Positions 1 through 8,206 of a DNA stretch of 37,724 bases are shown one piece after another. Under the pieces are notes generated by a model, which worked only from the letters and a program-made list of their open reading frames with translations, was not told the DNA's origin and did no database searches. The DNA is from an uncultured Prevotella sp. (GTDB lineage: Bacteria; Bacteroidota; Bacteroidia; Bacteroidales; Bacteroidaceae). Location of the stretch: contig URQS01000032.1 of assembly GCA_900550035.1 (NCBI GenBank), positions 1 to 37,724 of the forward strand. Reading direction: 5' to 3'. The position numbers were made by a program, and so were the translations under genes. Within the stretch, counting starts at the first letter, position 1. Every line of letters begins with the position of its first letter.

Positions 1-473
1 CAATCCGCAAGGCTGTTAAGAAAATGGCGAACATCGACAAGCTCATGAACGACGGAACTTTCTCAAAGCTCTCTAAGCGCGAGCTTCTGCAGGTGACACG
101 CCAGCGTGCTAAGTTGGAGAAGAACCTTGGTTCTATCGCCGACCTTACTCGCCTCCCGAGCGCTTTGTTCGTTGTTGACGTGATGAAGGAGAACATCGCC
201 GTTAAGGAGGCTAACCGCCTCGGCATCCCGGTGTTCGCTATGGTAGATACCAACTCTGACCCACGCAACATCGACTATATCATCCCTGCTAACGACGACG
301 CTAAGGATTCTATCGACGTAGTTCTCTCAGCTTGCTGCGGTGCTATCGCAGAGGGTCTTGAGGAGCGTAAGGTAGAAAAGGCTGACGAGAAGGCAGCTGC
401 TGAGCAGAAAGAGGGCAAGGCTCCTCGCAAGGCTCGCAAGGAGGAAGCTCCTGCTGAGAACGCAGCAGAGTAA
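1..473 (+). CDS. rpsB: 30S ribosomal protein S2, C-terminal part (5' end outside window)
   Basis: This is a structural protein of the small ribosomal subunit. The reading frame is open from the left edge: the codons before the first internal ATG at 24 read IRKAVKK, so the gene starts upstream of the window. What remains is about 157 residues, including the S2 core stretch PSALFVVDVMKENIAVKEAN and the following NIDYIIPANDDAKDSID segment. The last ~40 residues form a charged tail rich in Ala, Glu and Lys, a common extension in Bacteroidetes S2 proteins. It is followed by tsf, the usual bacterial neighbour, with a hairpin between the two that may tune their relative expression. Identification is secure; only the start is missing. 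Confidence 0.96.
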   Translation, partial: IRKAVKKMANIDKLMNDGTFSKLSKRELLQVTRQRAKLEKNLGSIADLTRLPSALFVVDVMKENIAVKEANRLGIPVFAMVDTNSDPRNIDYIIPANDDAKDSIDVVLSACCGAIAEGLEERKVEKADEKAAAEQKEGKAPRKARKEEAPAENAAE

Positions 474-490
474 TCTTACATAACATAAAG

Positions 491-549
491 ATCGGAAATT
501 CTTTAATTCGTAAATCCAAGGTTTTAGAATGGAGAATTTCCGATTTTTG
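491..549 (+). terminator. Hairpin with T-run between rpsB and tsf
   Basis: A 12-bp perfect stem (491-502 pairs with 533-544) encloses a 30-nt loop and is followed directly by a short T-run. It lies just after the rpsB stop codon. It could end rpsB transcription fully or act as a partial terminator before tsf. Confidence 0.6.
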
Positions 550-617
550 GGTTAAAGACGATTACACCAAATCAAGCATATATTAAATAACTAATAATTA
601 ATAAATAAAAAAAGACT

Positions 618-1613
618 ATGGCTATTTCAATTGAAGACATCAAGAAACTTCGTGCCATGACAGGTGCTGGTCTTGCTGACGTAAAGAAGGCTCTGACAGA
701 GGCTGAAGGTGATTTCGATAAGGCAAAGGAGTTGCTCCGTGAGCGTGGACTCGCTATCGCTGCAAAGCGTTCTGACCGCGAGACTTCAAACGGTTGTGTA
801 CTCGTTAAGAACGTTGACGGATTCGCTGCTATGATCGCTTTGAAGTGCGAGACTGACTTCGTTGCCAACGGTGCTGACTTCATCCAGCTGACTTCTGACA
901 TCCTCGACGCTGCTATCGCCGCTAAGGCTCATACTCTTGACGAGGTTAAGGCTCTCAAGTTCGGTGAGGCTGACGTTCAGGCTGCTGTTACACAGCGCTC
1001 TGGTATCACTGGCGAGAAGATGGAGCTTGACGGCTACAACGTTCTCGAGGGTGAGAACATCGAGGTTTACGACCACATGGGCAAGCACACTCTCTGCACC
1101 ATGGTACAGCTCAATCAGGACAACGAGGAGGCTGGTCACAAGGTAGCTATGCAGGTTGCTGCCATGAAGCCTATCGCTCTTGACGAGGCTTCAGTACCTG
1201 AGGAAGTTAAGGAGGAAGAGTACAAGGTTGCTGTTCAGAAGACTAAGGAAGAGCAGATCGAGAAGGCTGTAGAGGTAGCTGTTAAGAAGGCTGGCCTCAA
1301 TCCTAACCACTTCGACTCTGAGGACCACATCGAGTCTAACCAGGGCAAGGGCTGGATCACAGCTGAGGACGTTGCTAAGTTCCGCGAGATCAAGGAGACC
1401 GTTTCTGCAGAGAAGGCTGCTAACCTCAACGAGAACATGATCCAGAACATCGCTAAGGGTCGTGTTGGCAAGTTCCTTAAGGAGAACTGCCTCGTTTGTC
1501 AGGAGTTCCAGTTCGGCGACGGCGACAAGCAGAGCGTTGCTGACTACCTCAAGAAGCAGGACAAGGAGCTGAAGATCGTTGCTTACAAGCGCTTCACTCT
1601 TGCTGCTGAGTAA
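618..1613 (+). CDS. tsf: Translation elongation factor Ts
   Basis: EF-Ts is the guanine-nucleotide exchange factor that recycles EF-Tu from the GDP to the GTP form. The N-terminal ~45 residues form the UBA-like EF-Tu-binding domain (IEDIKKLRAMTGAGLADVKK), followed by the diagnostic exchange motif KCETDFVANGADF at about residues 75-87. The 331-aa length fits the longer EF-Ts type of Bacteroides and Prevotella, which has an expanded core compared with E. coli. The start at 618 is preceded by an A-rich stretch and no Shine-Dalgarno sequence, as is usual for Bacteroidetes. It follows rpsB, as in most bacteria, and is closed by a clear terminator. Confidence 0.97.
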   Translation: MAISIEDIKKLRAMTGAGLADVKKALTEAEGDFDKAKELLRERGLAIAAKRSDRETSNGCVLVKNVDGFAAMIALKCETDFVANGADFIQLTSDILDAAIAAKAHTLDEVKALKFGEADVQAAVTQRSGITGEKMELDGYNVLEGENIEVYDHMGKHTLCTMVQLNQDNEEAGHKVAMQVAAMKPIALDEASVPEEVKEEEYKVAVQKTKEEQIEKAVEVAVKKAGLNPNHFDSEDHIESNQGKGWITAEDVAKFREIKETVSAEKAANLNENMIQNIAKGRVGKFLKENCLVCQEFQFGDGDKQSVADYLKKQDKELKIVAYKRFTLAAE

Positions 1614-1648
1614 TTGGAGTAATCAATTACACATATAATTAATATAGG

Positions 1649-1686
1649 AGCCGTGAGGAGTGAAAACTCTTTCACGGCTTTTTGTT
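1649..1686 (+). terminator. Rho-independent terminator after tsf
   Basis: An 8-bp GC-rich stem (1649-1656 with 1672-1679), with further pairing inside the loop, is followed by five T residues. It lies 35 bases after the tsf stop. Confidence 0.8.
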
Positions 1687-1808
1687 TAATGTAGACGTCG
1701 TTGTCAAGATTATCGGGGATAATTCACATTTATGGTCTAAAAGCAAGTCTGTTCAATAGTCTGTAGAGTCGTTAGCTGCCAACACGTCAACTTGTCAATT
1801 TTAATAAA

Positions 1809-2426
1809 ATGAAGATTTTTGCCGTAGGTATGAACTACCTTGAACACAATAAAGAGCTTCATGGCTCGTTATTTAAACCAGAAGAACCGGTCATTTTCAC
1901 CAAGGCCGACTCGGCAGTGCTCAAGGATCACAAGCCGTTCTTTATTCCCGACCACATGGGACGCATCGATTACGAGACCGAAATCGTAGTGCGCATCAGC
2001 AAGTTGGGCAAGAATATCTCAGAGCGTTTCGCCCATCGCTATTACGATGCCGTTACCGTCGGCATCGACTTTACGGCTCGCGAGCTGCAGAAGAAACTGC
2101 GTGCGGAAGGCAAACCTTGGGATTTGTGCAAGGGATTTGACGGAAGCGCCGCCCTGGGCGAATGGGTTTCGATAGAGAAATTCCGCGATATACAGGCCAT
2201 CCATTTTCATCTCGATATCAACGGCAATACCGTTCAGGAGGGATGTACGAGCGATATGCTCTATCGTGTCGACCAATTGATAGCTTATATATCACAGTAT
2301 TTCACACTCAAGACGGGGGATATCCTCTACACCGGAACGCCTGCAGGAGTAGGTCCCGTACACATCGACGACCATCTTGAGGGATATATTGAGGACCGCA
2401 AGGTGCTCGAATTCAATTGCAAATAA
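1809..2426 (+). CDS. Fumarylacetoacetate hydrolase family protein
   Basis: This is a member of the FAH superfamily, cytosolic metal-dependent enzymes that hydrolyse, decarboxylate or isomerise beta-keto and acylpyruvate-type substrates. At 205 aa it matches the short FAHD1/YcgM-like single-domain form. The metal-binding set is visible as E56 and E58 (YETEIVV) and D87 (VGIDFTAREL), with the C-terminal family motif GDILYTGTPAGVGP near residues 168-181. The exact substrate cannot be told from sequence; acylpyruvase or oxaloacetate decarboxylase activity is typical of close relatives. It ends 15 bases before porU, so the two are probably co-transcribed, although no functional link to secretion is known to me. 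Confidence 0.9.
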   Translation: MKIFAVGMNYLEHNKELHGSLFKPEEPVIFTKADSAVLKDHKPFFIPDHMGRIDYETEIVVRISKLGKNISERFAHRYYDAVTVGIDFTARELQKKLRAEGKPWDLCKGFDGSAALGEWVSIEKFRDIQAIHFHLDINGNTVQEGCTSDMLYRVDQLIAYISQYFTLKTGDILYTGTPAGVGPVHIDDHLEGYIEDRKVLEFNCK

Positions 2427-2441
2427 CAATAGTAAACGAAT

Positions 2442-5400
2442 ATGCGCAACATATACATAGTCTTGACCCTGCTTCTTGCCGCTGTTCAGGCAAGTGCCCA
2501 GAAGTTCTATAATCTCACAGCCAAGGAGGTGAGGGTCGACTCTGTGCTGCCTATATTCAGCCATACCGAGTCGCTGCCAGTCAATTACCGCGACTCGGTT
2601 TATTCTTTTAGTATAGCCTATGCAGAATATGCCGACATGCCGCATGCCGACATCGAGGCATATCAGCGCATTGAACCCAATTTGCCCGCAGCCCAACCTC
2701 GTCTTGAAACAAGCGTTGTGATGGACCGCAAGCAGCCTTCGCTGCTCACAACGTTTTGTCCCGTAGTGTTGCGTGGCGGACGATGGCAGGTGCTGGTGAG
2801 CTTTATGTTGCGCCGTTCGGCTACTGTAGAGCGTATAAGCCGTACCAATTCGTTGACTCGTAATGGTGAGTCGCCTCTTGCTGATGTCGTAGCTCCGCAA
2901 GACCGCTACGCCCAGCACAGCGTGTTGCGTGAGGGACGTTGGGTGAAGATACGCGTGCCGTCAACTGGAGTATATCAGCTCACTTCTGAACTTATGCGGA
3001 AGGCAGGGTTCAGCAATCCCGACCGAGTGAAGGTGTATGGTTATGGAGGAAACTTGCAGAGCGAAACACTTGACCCCGATTATCTTATTGCCACCGACGA
3101 TTTGCACGAAGTGCCCACATGTACCATTGGTTCGCGTAGGTTGATGTTTGCTCGTGGTTCGGTTTCGTGGAGTAGCAACAGCGTAACACGCCGAACACGC
3201 AATCCATATTCCGATTATGGTTATTATTTCTTGACCGACGACGGCACCGAACCGCAAAAATTAGATTCCGCCGATTTTGTTTCTACATTCTATCCGTCGG
3301 CCGATTACTATCACGACCTATACGAAGTGGACGGTTTCAGTTGGCATCATGGCGGCCGGAACTTGTACGATTCGCGCCAGGTGCAGTCTGGCGACTCGCT
3401 CGTTCTAAACTTTAATGCCCCTAATAAAACTGCGACAGGGCGTATGATGGTCAATGTCACGTCTGGCGGCGCTATGTCTGTCGAGGTGAGATTGAATGGC
3501 CGTCGACTAGGCACGCTCAATACAACAGTAAGTGAACCGCTTTATGTTTTTGGTTTTCAGAGTAGCGGTACTTATGACATAGAGAGTGACGAGTCGCGTG
3601 AACAGCAGACCGTAAGTCTGCATGTGCTCAATGGCGAACCTATGCGACTCGATTTCGTGTCGCTAACGTGGAATACACCACACCAGCTCGGCAATCTTGC
3701 CACCGACGCTCTGCCCGTTCCGGAATATGTTTATGCCATAACCAATCAGGACCATCATGCTGACCCGCAGGCCGATATGGTGATAATTATACCCACATCG
3801 CAAAAACTGCTTGCCCAAGCACGTCGTTTGAAGCAACTGCATGAGAATGCTGATGGTATGCGTGTCAATATAGTGCCAGCCGACGAACTCTATAACGAGT
3901 TCTCAAGCGGCACGCCTGATGCTTCTGCCTATCGTCGTTATCTGAAGATGCTGTACGACCGTGCTTCGGTCGAAGCCGACCAGCCCAAATATCTTGTGTT
4001 GTTTGGAAACAGTATGTGGGACAATCGCCTGCTTACATCAGAATGTCGGAAGATGAAAGCCGACGATTATCTGCTGGCATACGAAAGCGAGGAATCGTTC
4101 GACAAGCGACTTAGTTATATCGACGATTCGTTTTACGGCATGCTCGACGACGGCGAAGGCTTGCGACCGTTGTATGTCGACAAGGTGGATGTAGCCGTTG
4201 GCCGATTCCCAGTGACTACCGCGGCAGAAGCCAAGACGATGGTTGACAAGATAGAGAGCTACATGAAGAATGCCGGAGGAGCGGCATGGCTCAACGAAAT
4301 AATGTTCATGGGCGACGACGGCGACGAGAACCGCCACATGATGGATGCCGATGTAGTAGCCGAACAGGTGATAGCCGAGAATCCGGCGTTGCGTGTCAAC
4401 AAGGTGATGTGGGACGCTTATCCAGCCGTTATACAGACTTCGGGAGTGACATATCCTGGTGCCAGCAAGGCGATAATGCGCCAGCAGAACAAGGGTGCGC
4501 TCATAATGGACTACACTGGTCATGGTTCGGAACATCAGTTCTCGCACGAGAACGTGTTGTTCCTTAAAGATTTCAGAGAATTTTCGAATACCAACATGCC
4601 GCTGTGGGTAACGGTGGGCTGCGACTTCATGCCCTTCGACGCCCCGGTGGACAATATCGGAGTAACGGCGGTACTCAACGAAAAGGGTGGAGTAGCTGCA
4701 TTCATCGGCTCGACGCGCACCGTATATTCTACATACAACGCCGAGCTGCACTCTCCGTTGATGCGTTTCTTGCTCTCGCACGACGACGACGGACGCGCAT
4801 TGTCTATAGGTGAGGCATTGCGTCGGGCTAAGAATACAGCCACAAACAAGCGATTGGCTGAAAACTCGCGCCAGTTCTCGCTGCTTGGCGACCCTGCAAT
4901 GCGACTCTGGAATCCCCTGCCGCTTATGGTCATCGACTCCATCGGCGACGTAGACGTAGCCAAGGGAGGCAAGGCAGCGATGCGTGCCGGAGCGCTGGTA
5001 AAGGTGAAAGGTCACATCGAAGGAATGGAGACATTCACCGGAACGGCAACGCTTCTGGTGCGCGACCGTAAAGAGACGGTGTTGTGCTACAACAATCAGA
5101 ATGCTGCCGACGCCCCGATGGAGTTCACCGACCGCAAAGCTGTGCTCTATAGTGGCGACAGTAAGGTAGTGGACGGTAAGTTTACATTCACCTTTGCGGT
5201 GCCCAAGGATATCAGTTACTCTGACGAAGAGGGACTCATAAACGTCTTTGCAATCAATGACGAACATACAATGGTGGTGAACGGCTACTGCAACAGTTTC
5301 ACCGTAGGAGGCAGCGACATTGTCGACAACGACTCCATCGGGCCCTCGGTGTACTGCTATCTTAACTCGCCTACGTTCCAGAACGGCGACAGAGTGAACC

Positions 5401-5993
5401 CTACGCCGTATTTTGTGGCAGAGATAACCGACCGTGACGGCATCAATGCAGCCGGAGCCGGAGTGGGACACGACATGCAACTCGTAATCGACGGCAAGAC
5501 GGAATTGACGTATACGCTCAACGACAACTTCCAGTACGACTTCGGATCGTACACCACAGGCTCTACATACTACTGCCTGCCGCAACTCGAGGAGGGCGAA
5601 CACCGACTGAAGTTCACTGCTTGGGACATACTCAACAATCCCACTACGCAGGAACTCCGCTTCCGTGTGGCAAGAGGACTGAAGCCGACGTTCAGCATTT
5701 CGTGTACAAACAATCCCGCAACAACCTCTACCACATTCGTCATAGCCAACGACCGCACCGGCAGCAATGTGGATGTGCGCATCGAAGTGCTCGACATGAG
5801 CGGCCGTCTGTTGTGGCGTCACGACGAGAGCGGAGTGTCGTCCGATTCCGCCTATACCGTCAATTGGGACCTGAAGCTCGACAACGGCCAGCAGCTCGAC
5901 ACCGGAGTCTACCTCTACCGTGTACGTCTTGCGTCCGACGGAGCGTCGCGTAAGTCGAAAGCCAAGAAACTGATAGTAGTGGGCAATAAATAA
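2442..5993 (+). CDS. porU: Type IX secretion system sortase PorU (C25 family)
   Basis: PorU is the outer-membrane-associated, gingipain-like cysteine peptidase that removes the C-terminal sorting domain of type IX cargo and attaches the cargo to A-LPS. The 1183-aa protein starts with a clear signal peptide (MRNIYIVLTLLLAAVQASAQ). The C25 peptidase domain lies roughly in residues 440-830. The probable catalytic His694 is in DYTGHGSEHQF and the Cys727 in VTVGCDFMPFD, the same 33-residue spacing as in known PorU. The C-terminus (NGQQLDTGVYLYRVRLASDG) resembles the FlgD-like/CTD-type fold retained by PorU. The next gene is porV, its partner in the attachment complex. Length and motifs leave little doubt. 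Confidence 0.95.
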   Translation: MRNIYIVLTLLLAAVQASAQKFYNLTAKEVRVDSVLPIFSHTESLPVNYRDSVYSFSIAYAEYADMPHADIEAYQRIEPNLPAAQPRLETSVVMDRKQPSLLTTFCPVVLRGGRWQVLVSFMLRRSATVERISRTNSLTRNGESPLADVVAPQDRYAQHSVLREGRWVKIRVPSTGVYQLTSELMRKAGFSNPDRVKVYGYGGNLQSETLDPDYLIATDDLHEVPTCTIGSRRLMFARGSVSWSSNSVTRRTRNPYSDYGYYFLTDDGTEPQKLDSADFVSTFYPSADYYHDLYEVDGFSWHHGGRNLYDSRQVQSGDSLVLNFNAPNKTATGRMMVNVTSGGAMSVEVRLNGRRLGTLNTTVSEPLYVFGFQSSGTYDIESDESREQQTVSLHVLNGEPMRLDFVSLTWNTPHQLGNLATDALPVPEYVYAITNQDHHADPQADMVIIIPTSQKLLAQARRLKQLHENADGMRVNIVPADELYNEFSSGTPDASAYRRYLKMLYDRASVEADQPKYLVLFGNSMWDNRLLTSECRKMKADDYLLAYESEESFDKRLSYIDDSFYGMLDDGEGLRPLYVDKVDVAVGRFPVTTAAEAKTMVDKIESYMKNAGGAAWLNEIMFMGDDGDENRHMMDADVVAEQVIAENPALRVNKVMWDAYPAVIQTSGVTYPGASKAIMRQQNKGALIMDYTGHGSEHQFSHENVLFLKDFREFSNTNMPLWVTVGCDFMPFDAPVDNIGVTAVLNEKGGVAAFIGSTRTVYSTYNAELHSPLMRFLLSHDDDGRALSIGEALRRAKNTATNKRLAENSRQFSLLGDPAMRLWNPLPLMVIDSIGDVDVAKGGKAAMRAGALVKVKGHIEGMETFTGTATLLVRDRKETVLCYNNQNAADAPMEFTDRKAVLYSGDSKVVDGKFTFTFAVPKDISYSDEEGLINVFAINDEHTMVVNGYCNSFTVGGSDIVDNDSIGPSVYCYLNSPTFQNGDRVNPTPYFVAEITDRDGINAAGAGVGHDMQLVIDGKTELTYTLNDNFQYDFGSYTTGSTYYCLPQLEEGEHRLKFTAWDILNNPTTQELRFRVARGLKPTFSISCTNNPATTSTTFVIANDRTGSNVDVRIEVLDMSGRLLWRHDESGVSSDSAYTVNWDLKLDNGQQLDTGVYLYRVRLASDGASRKSKAKKLIVVGNK

Positions 5994-6045
5994 AATAATA
6001 AGTCGTTTGCATAATAAGCATATACAATATAAAAACTTTCAACGA

Positions 6046-7224
6046 ATGAAACACGGAACAAGATACATCCTGCTCGCAGCCTTCGTGTTGCTGTCGGCAT
6101 ACGCTTCGGCTGATGATTACAAAAAAGAGATGTTCAACCCGGTAAAGACATCGGTGACATCGCAGACCATTGCGCCCGACGCACGAGCTGCCGGTATGGG
6201 CGATGTGGGCGCTGCCACCGACCCGGACGTATTGTCGCAGTACTGGAACCCAGCCAAATATCCGTTCACGATATCGCGAGCCGGTGTGGCTCTGAACTAT
6301 ACGCCGTGGCTGCGCAGCCTTGTCAACGACATCGACCTTGCCTGTCTCGTAGGCTATTATCGCATAGGCGACTACTCGGCAGTGTCGGGCTCGCTGCGTT
6401 ACTTCTCGTTGGGCGAAGTGTTCACAAGTTCAAACGAGAGTGACGACGGAATGACTATCAATCCGTATGAGATGTCTTTGGACGTAGCCTACTCGCTTAT
6501 GCTCAGCGAAAAGTTCTCGATTGCTGCCGCAGTGCGATGGATTTACTCTGATCTTACGTATAATTATACTGATGATACGTCGCCGGGCTCGGCATTTGCA
6601 GTCGACCTTGCCGCCTACTATCAGAACTATATCAACATCGGACAGCGTGAATGTCAGTTGGGATTGGGCTTGAACATATCCAACATCGGTTCGAAGATAA
6701 CCTTCGGTGGTGACGACCGTGCAGAGTTTATACCTACCAACATGCGTTTGGGAGCCTCGCTCATGATTCCGCTCGACGAATACAACCGACTCACCATTGC
6801 AGCCGATGCCAACAAACTGCTTGTGCCTACCTATCCGAAGCAGGAGGAAGGCGAGGACACGCAGGATTATGAGGACCGTGTTCAACGCGACTACTACGAC
6901 GTTTCGTCAATCAGTGGTATCTTCAAGAGCTTCAGCGATGCACCTGGCGGATTCAAGGAGGAGTTGAAGGAGGTGCAATGGAGTATCGGAGCCGAGTATA
7001 CTTACAATGATAAGTTCACCCTTCGCGCAGGCTATCACAACGAGGCAGAGAGCAAGGGCAATCGTAAATACTTCACCGTTGGAGCCGGATTCAAGATGAA
7101 CGTATTCTCGCTTGATGCCGGCTACGTTATTGCTACAGCCAAGTCGAACCCGCTCGACCAGACCCTGCGCTTCACTCTGGCGTTCGATATGGACGGTATC
7201 AAGGATATCTTCAAGCGTCGTTAA
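6046..7224 (+). CDS. porV: Type IX secretion outer-membrane protein PorV (LptO)
   Basis: PorV is a FadL-like outer-membrane beta-barrel that shuttles type IX cargo from the translocon to the PorU sortase and is also needed for LPS O-deacylation. I placed the start at 6046 rather than at the upstream in-frame ATG at 6007 because 6046 gives a clean signal peptide (MKHGTRYILLAAFVLLSAYASA). It also gives 392 aa, close to the known PorV length. The mature protein has the family opening ARAAGMGDVGAATDPDV and alternating aromatic/hydrophobic strands typical of a barrel, ending in FTLAFDMDGIKDIFKRR. It follows porU by 52 bases and is followed by ispF after 19 bases. Confidence 0.93.
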   Translation: MKHGTRYILLAAFVLLSAYASADDYKKEMFNPVKTSVTSQTIAPDARAAGMGDVGAATDPDVLSQYWNPAKYPFTISRAGVALNYTPWLRSLVNDIDLACLVGYYRIGDYSAVSGSLRYFSLGEVFTSSNESDDGMTINPYEMSLDVAYSLMLSEKFSIAAAVRWIYSDLTYNYTDDTSPGSAFAVDLAAYYQNYINIGQRECQLGLGLNISNIGSKITFGGDDRAEFIPTNMRLGASLMIPLDEYNRLTIAADANKLLVPTYPKQEEGEDTQDYEDRVQRDYYDVSSISGIFKSFSDAPGGFKEELKEVQWSIGAEYTYNDKFTLRAGYHNEAESKGNRKYFTVGAGFKMNVFSLDAGYVIATAKSNPLDQTLRFTLAFDMDGIKDIFKRR

Positions 7225-7243
7225 CACTCAAAACTCAAAATTC

Positions 7244-7723
7244 ATGAAAATAAGAACTGGTTTCGGATATGATGTCCACAAATTAGTAGAGGGTCGCGAC
7301 TTGTGGCTCGGAGGAATAAAGCTCGACTACGAGCTTGGTCTTCTCGGCCATAGCGATGCCGATGTACTGATACATGCTATATGTGATGCACTGCTTGGTG
7401 CTGCCAATATGCGTGATATTGGTTATCACTTCCCCGATACAGCAGCCGAGACACTCAATGTAGATAGCAAGATTTTGCTACGCAAGACCATCGAACTCAT
7501 TGCCACAAAGGGCTATCGTCTGGGCAATATCGATGCTACGGTGTGTGCTGAGCGTCCAAAACTCAATCCGCACATTCCTGCAATGCAGAGCTGTCTTGCC
7601 GAAGTGATGAATACAGATATAGACAATGTATCTATTAAGGCAACCACAACAGAAAAACTTGGATTCACCGGACGTATGGAAGGAATATCAGCCTATGCCA
7701 CCGTTTTGATTGAGAAAGACTGA
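7244..7723 (+). CDS. ispF: 2-C-methyl-D-erythritol 2,4-cyclodiphosphate synthase
   Basis: IspF makes the cyclic diphosphate intermediate of the MEP isoprenoid pathway in the cytosol. The 159-aa length is standard. The N-terminal signature MKIRTGFGYDVHKL carries zinc ligands D10 and H12, with H44 in DADVLIHAICDALLGA. The FPDT motif and the C-terminal KATTTEKLGFTGRMEGI substrate loop are present. The frame is open further upstream, but the homologous start is ATG 7244, 19 bases after porV, so ispF probably shares the porV message. A very strong terminator follows. Confidence 0.97.
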   Translation: MKIRTGFGYDVHKLVEGRDLWLGGIKLDYELGLLGHSDADVLIHAICDALLGAANMRDIGYHFPDTAAETLNVDSKILLRKTIELIATKGYRLGNIDATVCAERPKLNPHIPAMQSCLAEVMNTDIDNVSIKATTTEKLGFTGRMEGISAYATVLIEKD

Positions 7724-7757
7724 TACTGTATTGATAAAGATAAAATGATGAATATCC

Positions 7758-7809
7758 CCTTGTTTTTAGTGATTTTACCCCTAAAAACACTAAAAACAAG
7801 GTTTTTTTT
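7758..7809 (+). terminator. Strong Rho-independent terminator after ispF
   Basis: A 14-bp perfect stem (7758-7771 with 7788-7801) is followed by a run of eight T residues. It closes the operon from the FAH-family gene to ispF. Confidence 0.88.
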
Positions 7810-7839
7810 GAAGTTTTTGATAAATTTCTTGCGAAAACA

Positions 7840-7871
7840 TTTGGAGGTTACAGAAAAAAGCCATACCTTTG
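7840..7871 (+). promoter_or_regulatory. Bacteroidetes-type promoter for tRNA-Val
   Basis: A TTTG -33 element (7840-7843) and a TACCTTTG -7 element (7864-7871) are separated by 20 bases. This matches the Bacteroides consensus TTTG-N19-21-TAnnTTTG. The tRNA begins about 50 bases downstream. Confidence 0.7.
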
Positions 7872-7924
7872 CACTCGCTTTAAAGAACTAAGCAATACTG
7901 CTAAGAACAAAGGTTAAAGCAATC

Positions 7925-7999
7925 GGGCGTTTAGCTCAGCTGGTTTAGAGCATCTGCCTTACAAGCAGAGGGTCGGCGGTTCGAATCCGTCAACGCCCA
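7925..7999 (+). tRNA. tRNA-Val (anticodon TAC)
   Basis: A full cloverleaf can be folded by eye. The acceptor GGGCGTT pairs with AACGCCC, the D arm is GCTC/GAGC, the anticodon stem is TCTGC/GCAGA with loop CTTACAA (anticodon TAC at 7960-7962), and the T arm is GGCGG/CCGTC around TTCGAAT. The CCA end is not encoded. A terminator follows. Confidence 0.96.
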
Positions 8000-8010
8000 C
8001 AGGGGTGTTT

Positions 8011-8052
8011 CCTCGTGGTCTTCTCTTCGGAGAGACTGCGGGGATTTTTTTG
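8011..8052 (+). terminator. Terminator after tRNA-Val
   Basis: A long imperfect GC-rich hairpin with a TTCG tetraloop (8011-8025 with 8030-8043) is followed by seven T residues. Confidence 0.8.
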
Positions 8053-8168
8053 TTTATACTTTTCCGTTTTTTTTACTGTATTCACCTCAACAATCAGTTT
8101 GTGGCATTATACATTATAATAATGTCTAAAAAATCACCGTACGATATCCACTTGTCAATTTAAATTCG

Positions 8169-8176
8169 TAAATTTG
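8169..8176 (+). promoter_or_regulatory. Probable -7 element upstream of purB
   Basis: TAAATTTG matches the Bacteroidetes -7 consensus and lies 30 bases before the purB start. The nearest TTG on the -33 side (8152-8154) is too close for good spacing, so the -33 element is unclear. Confidence 0.5.
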
Positions 8177-8206
8177 CACAAAAATCATATTTTAAAGATT
8201 TAGTAT

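Noticed and set aside
4038..5822. 594-codon open frame on the minus strand inside porU
   Set aside because: It is antisense to a clearly assigned gene and has a His/Val/Arg-rich composition typical of a shadow frame. No motif is recognisable.
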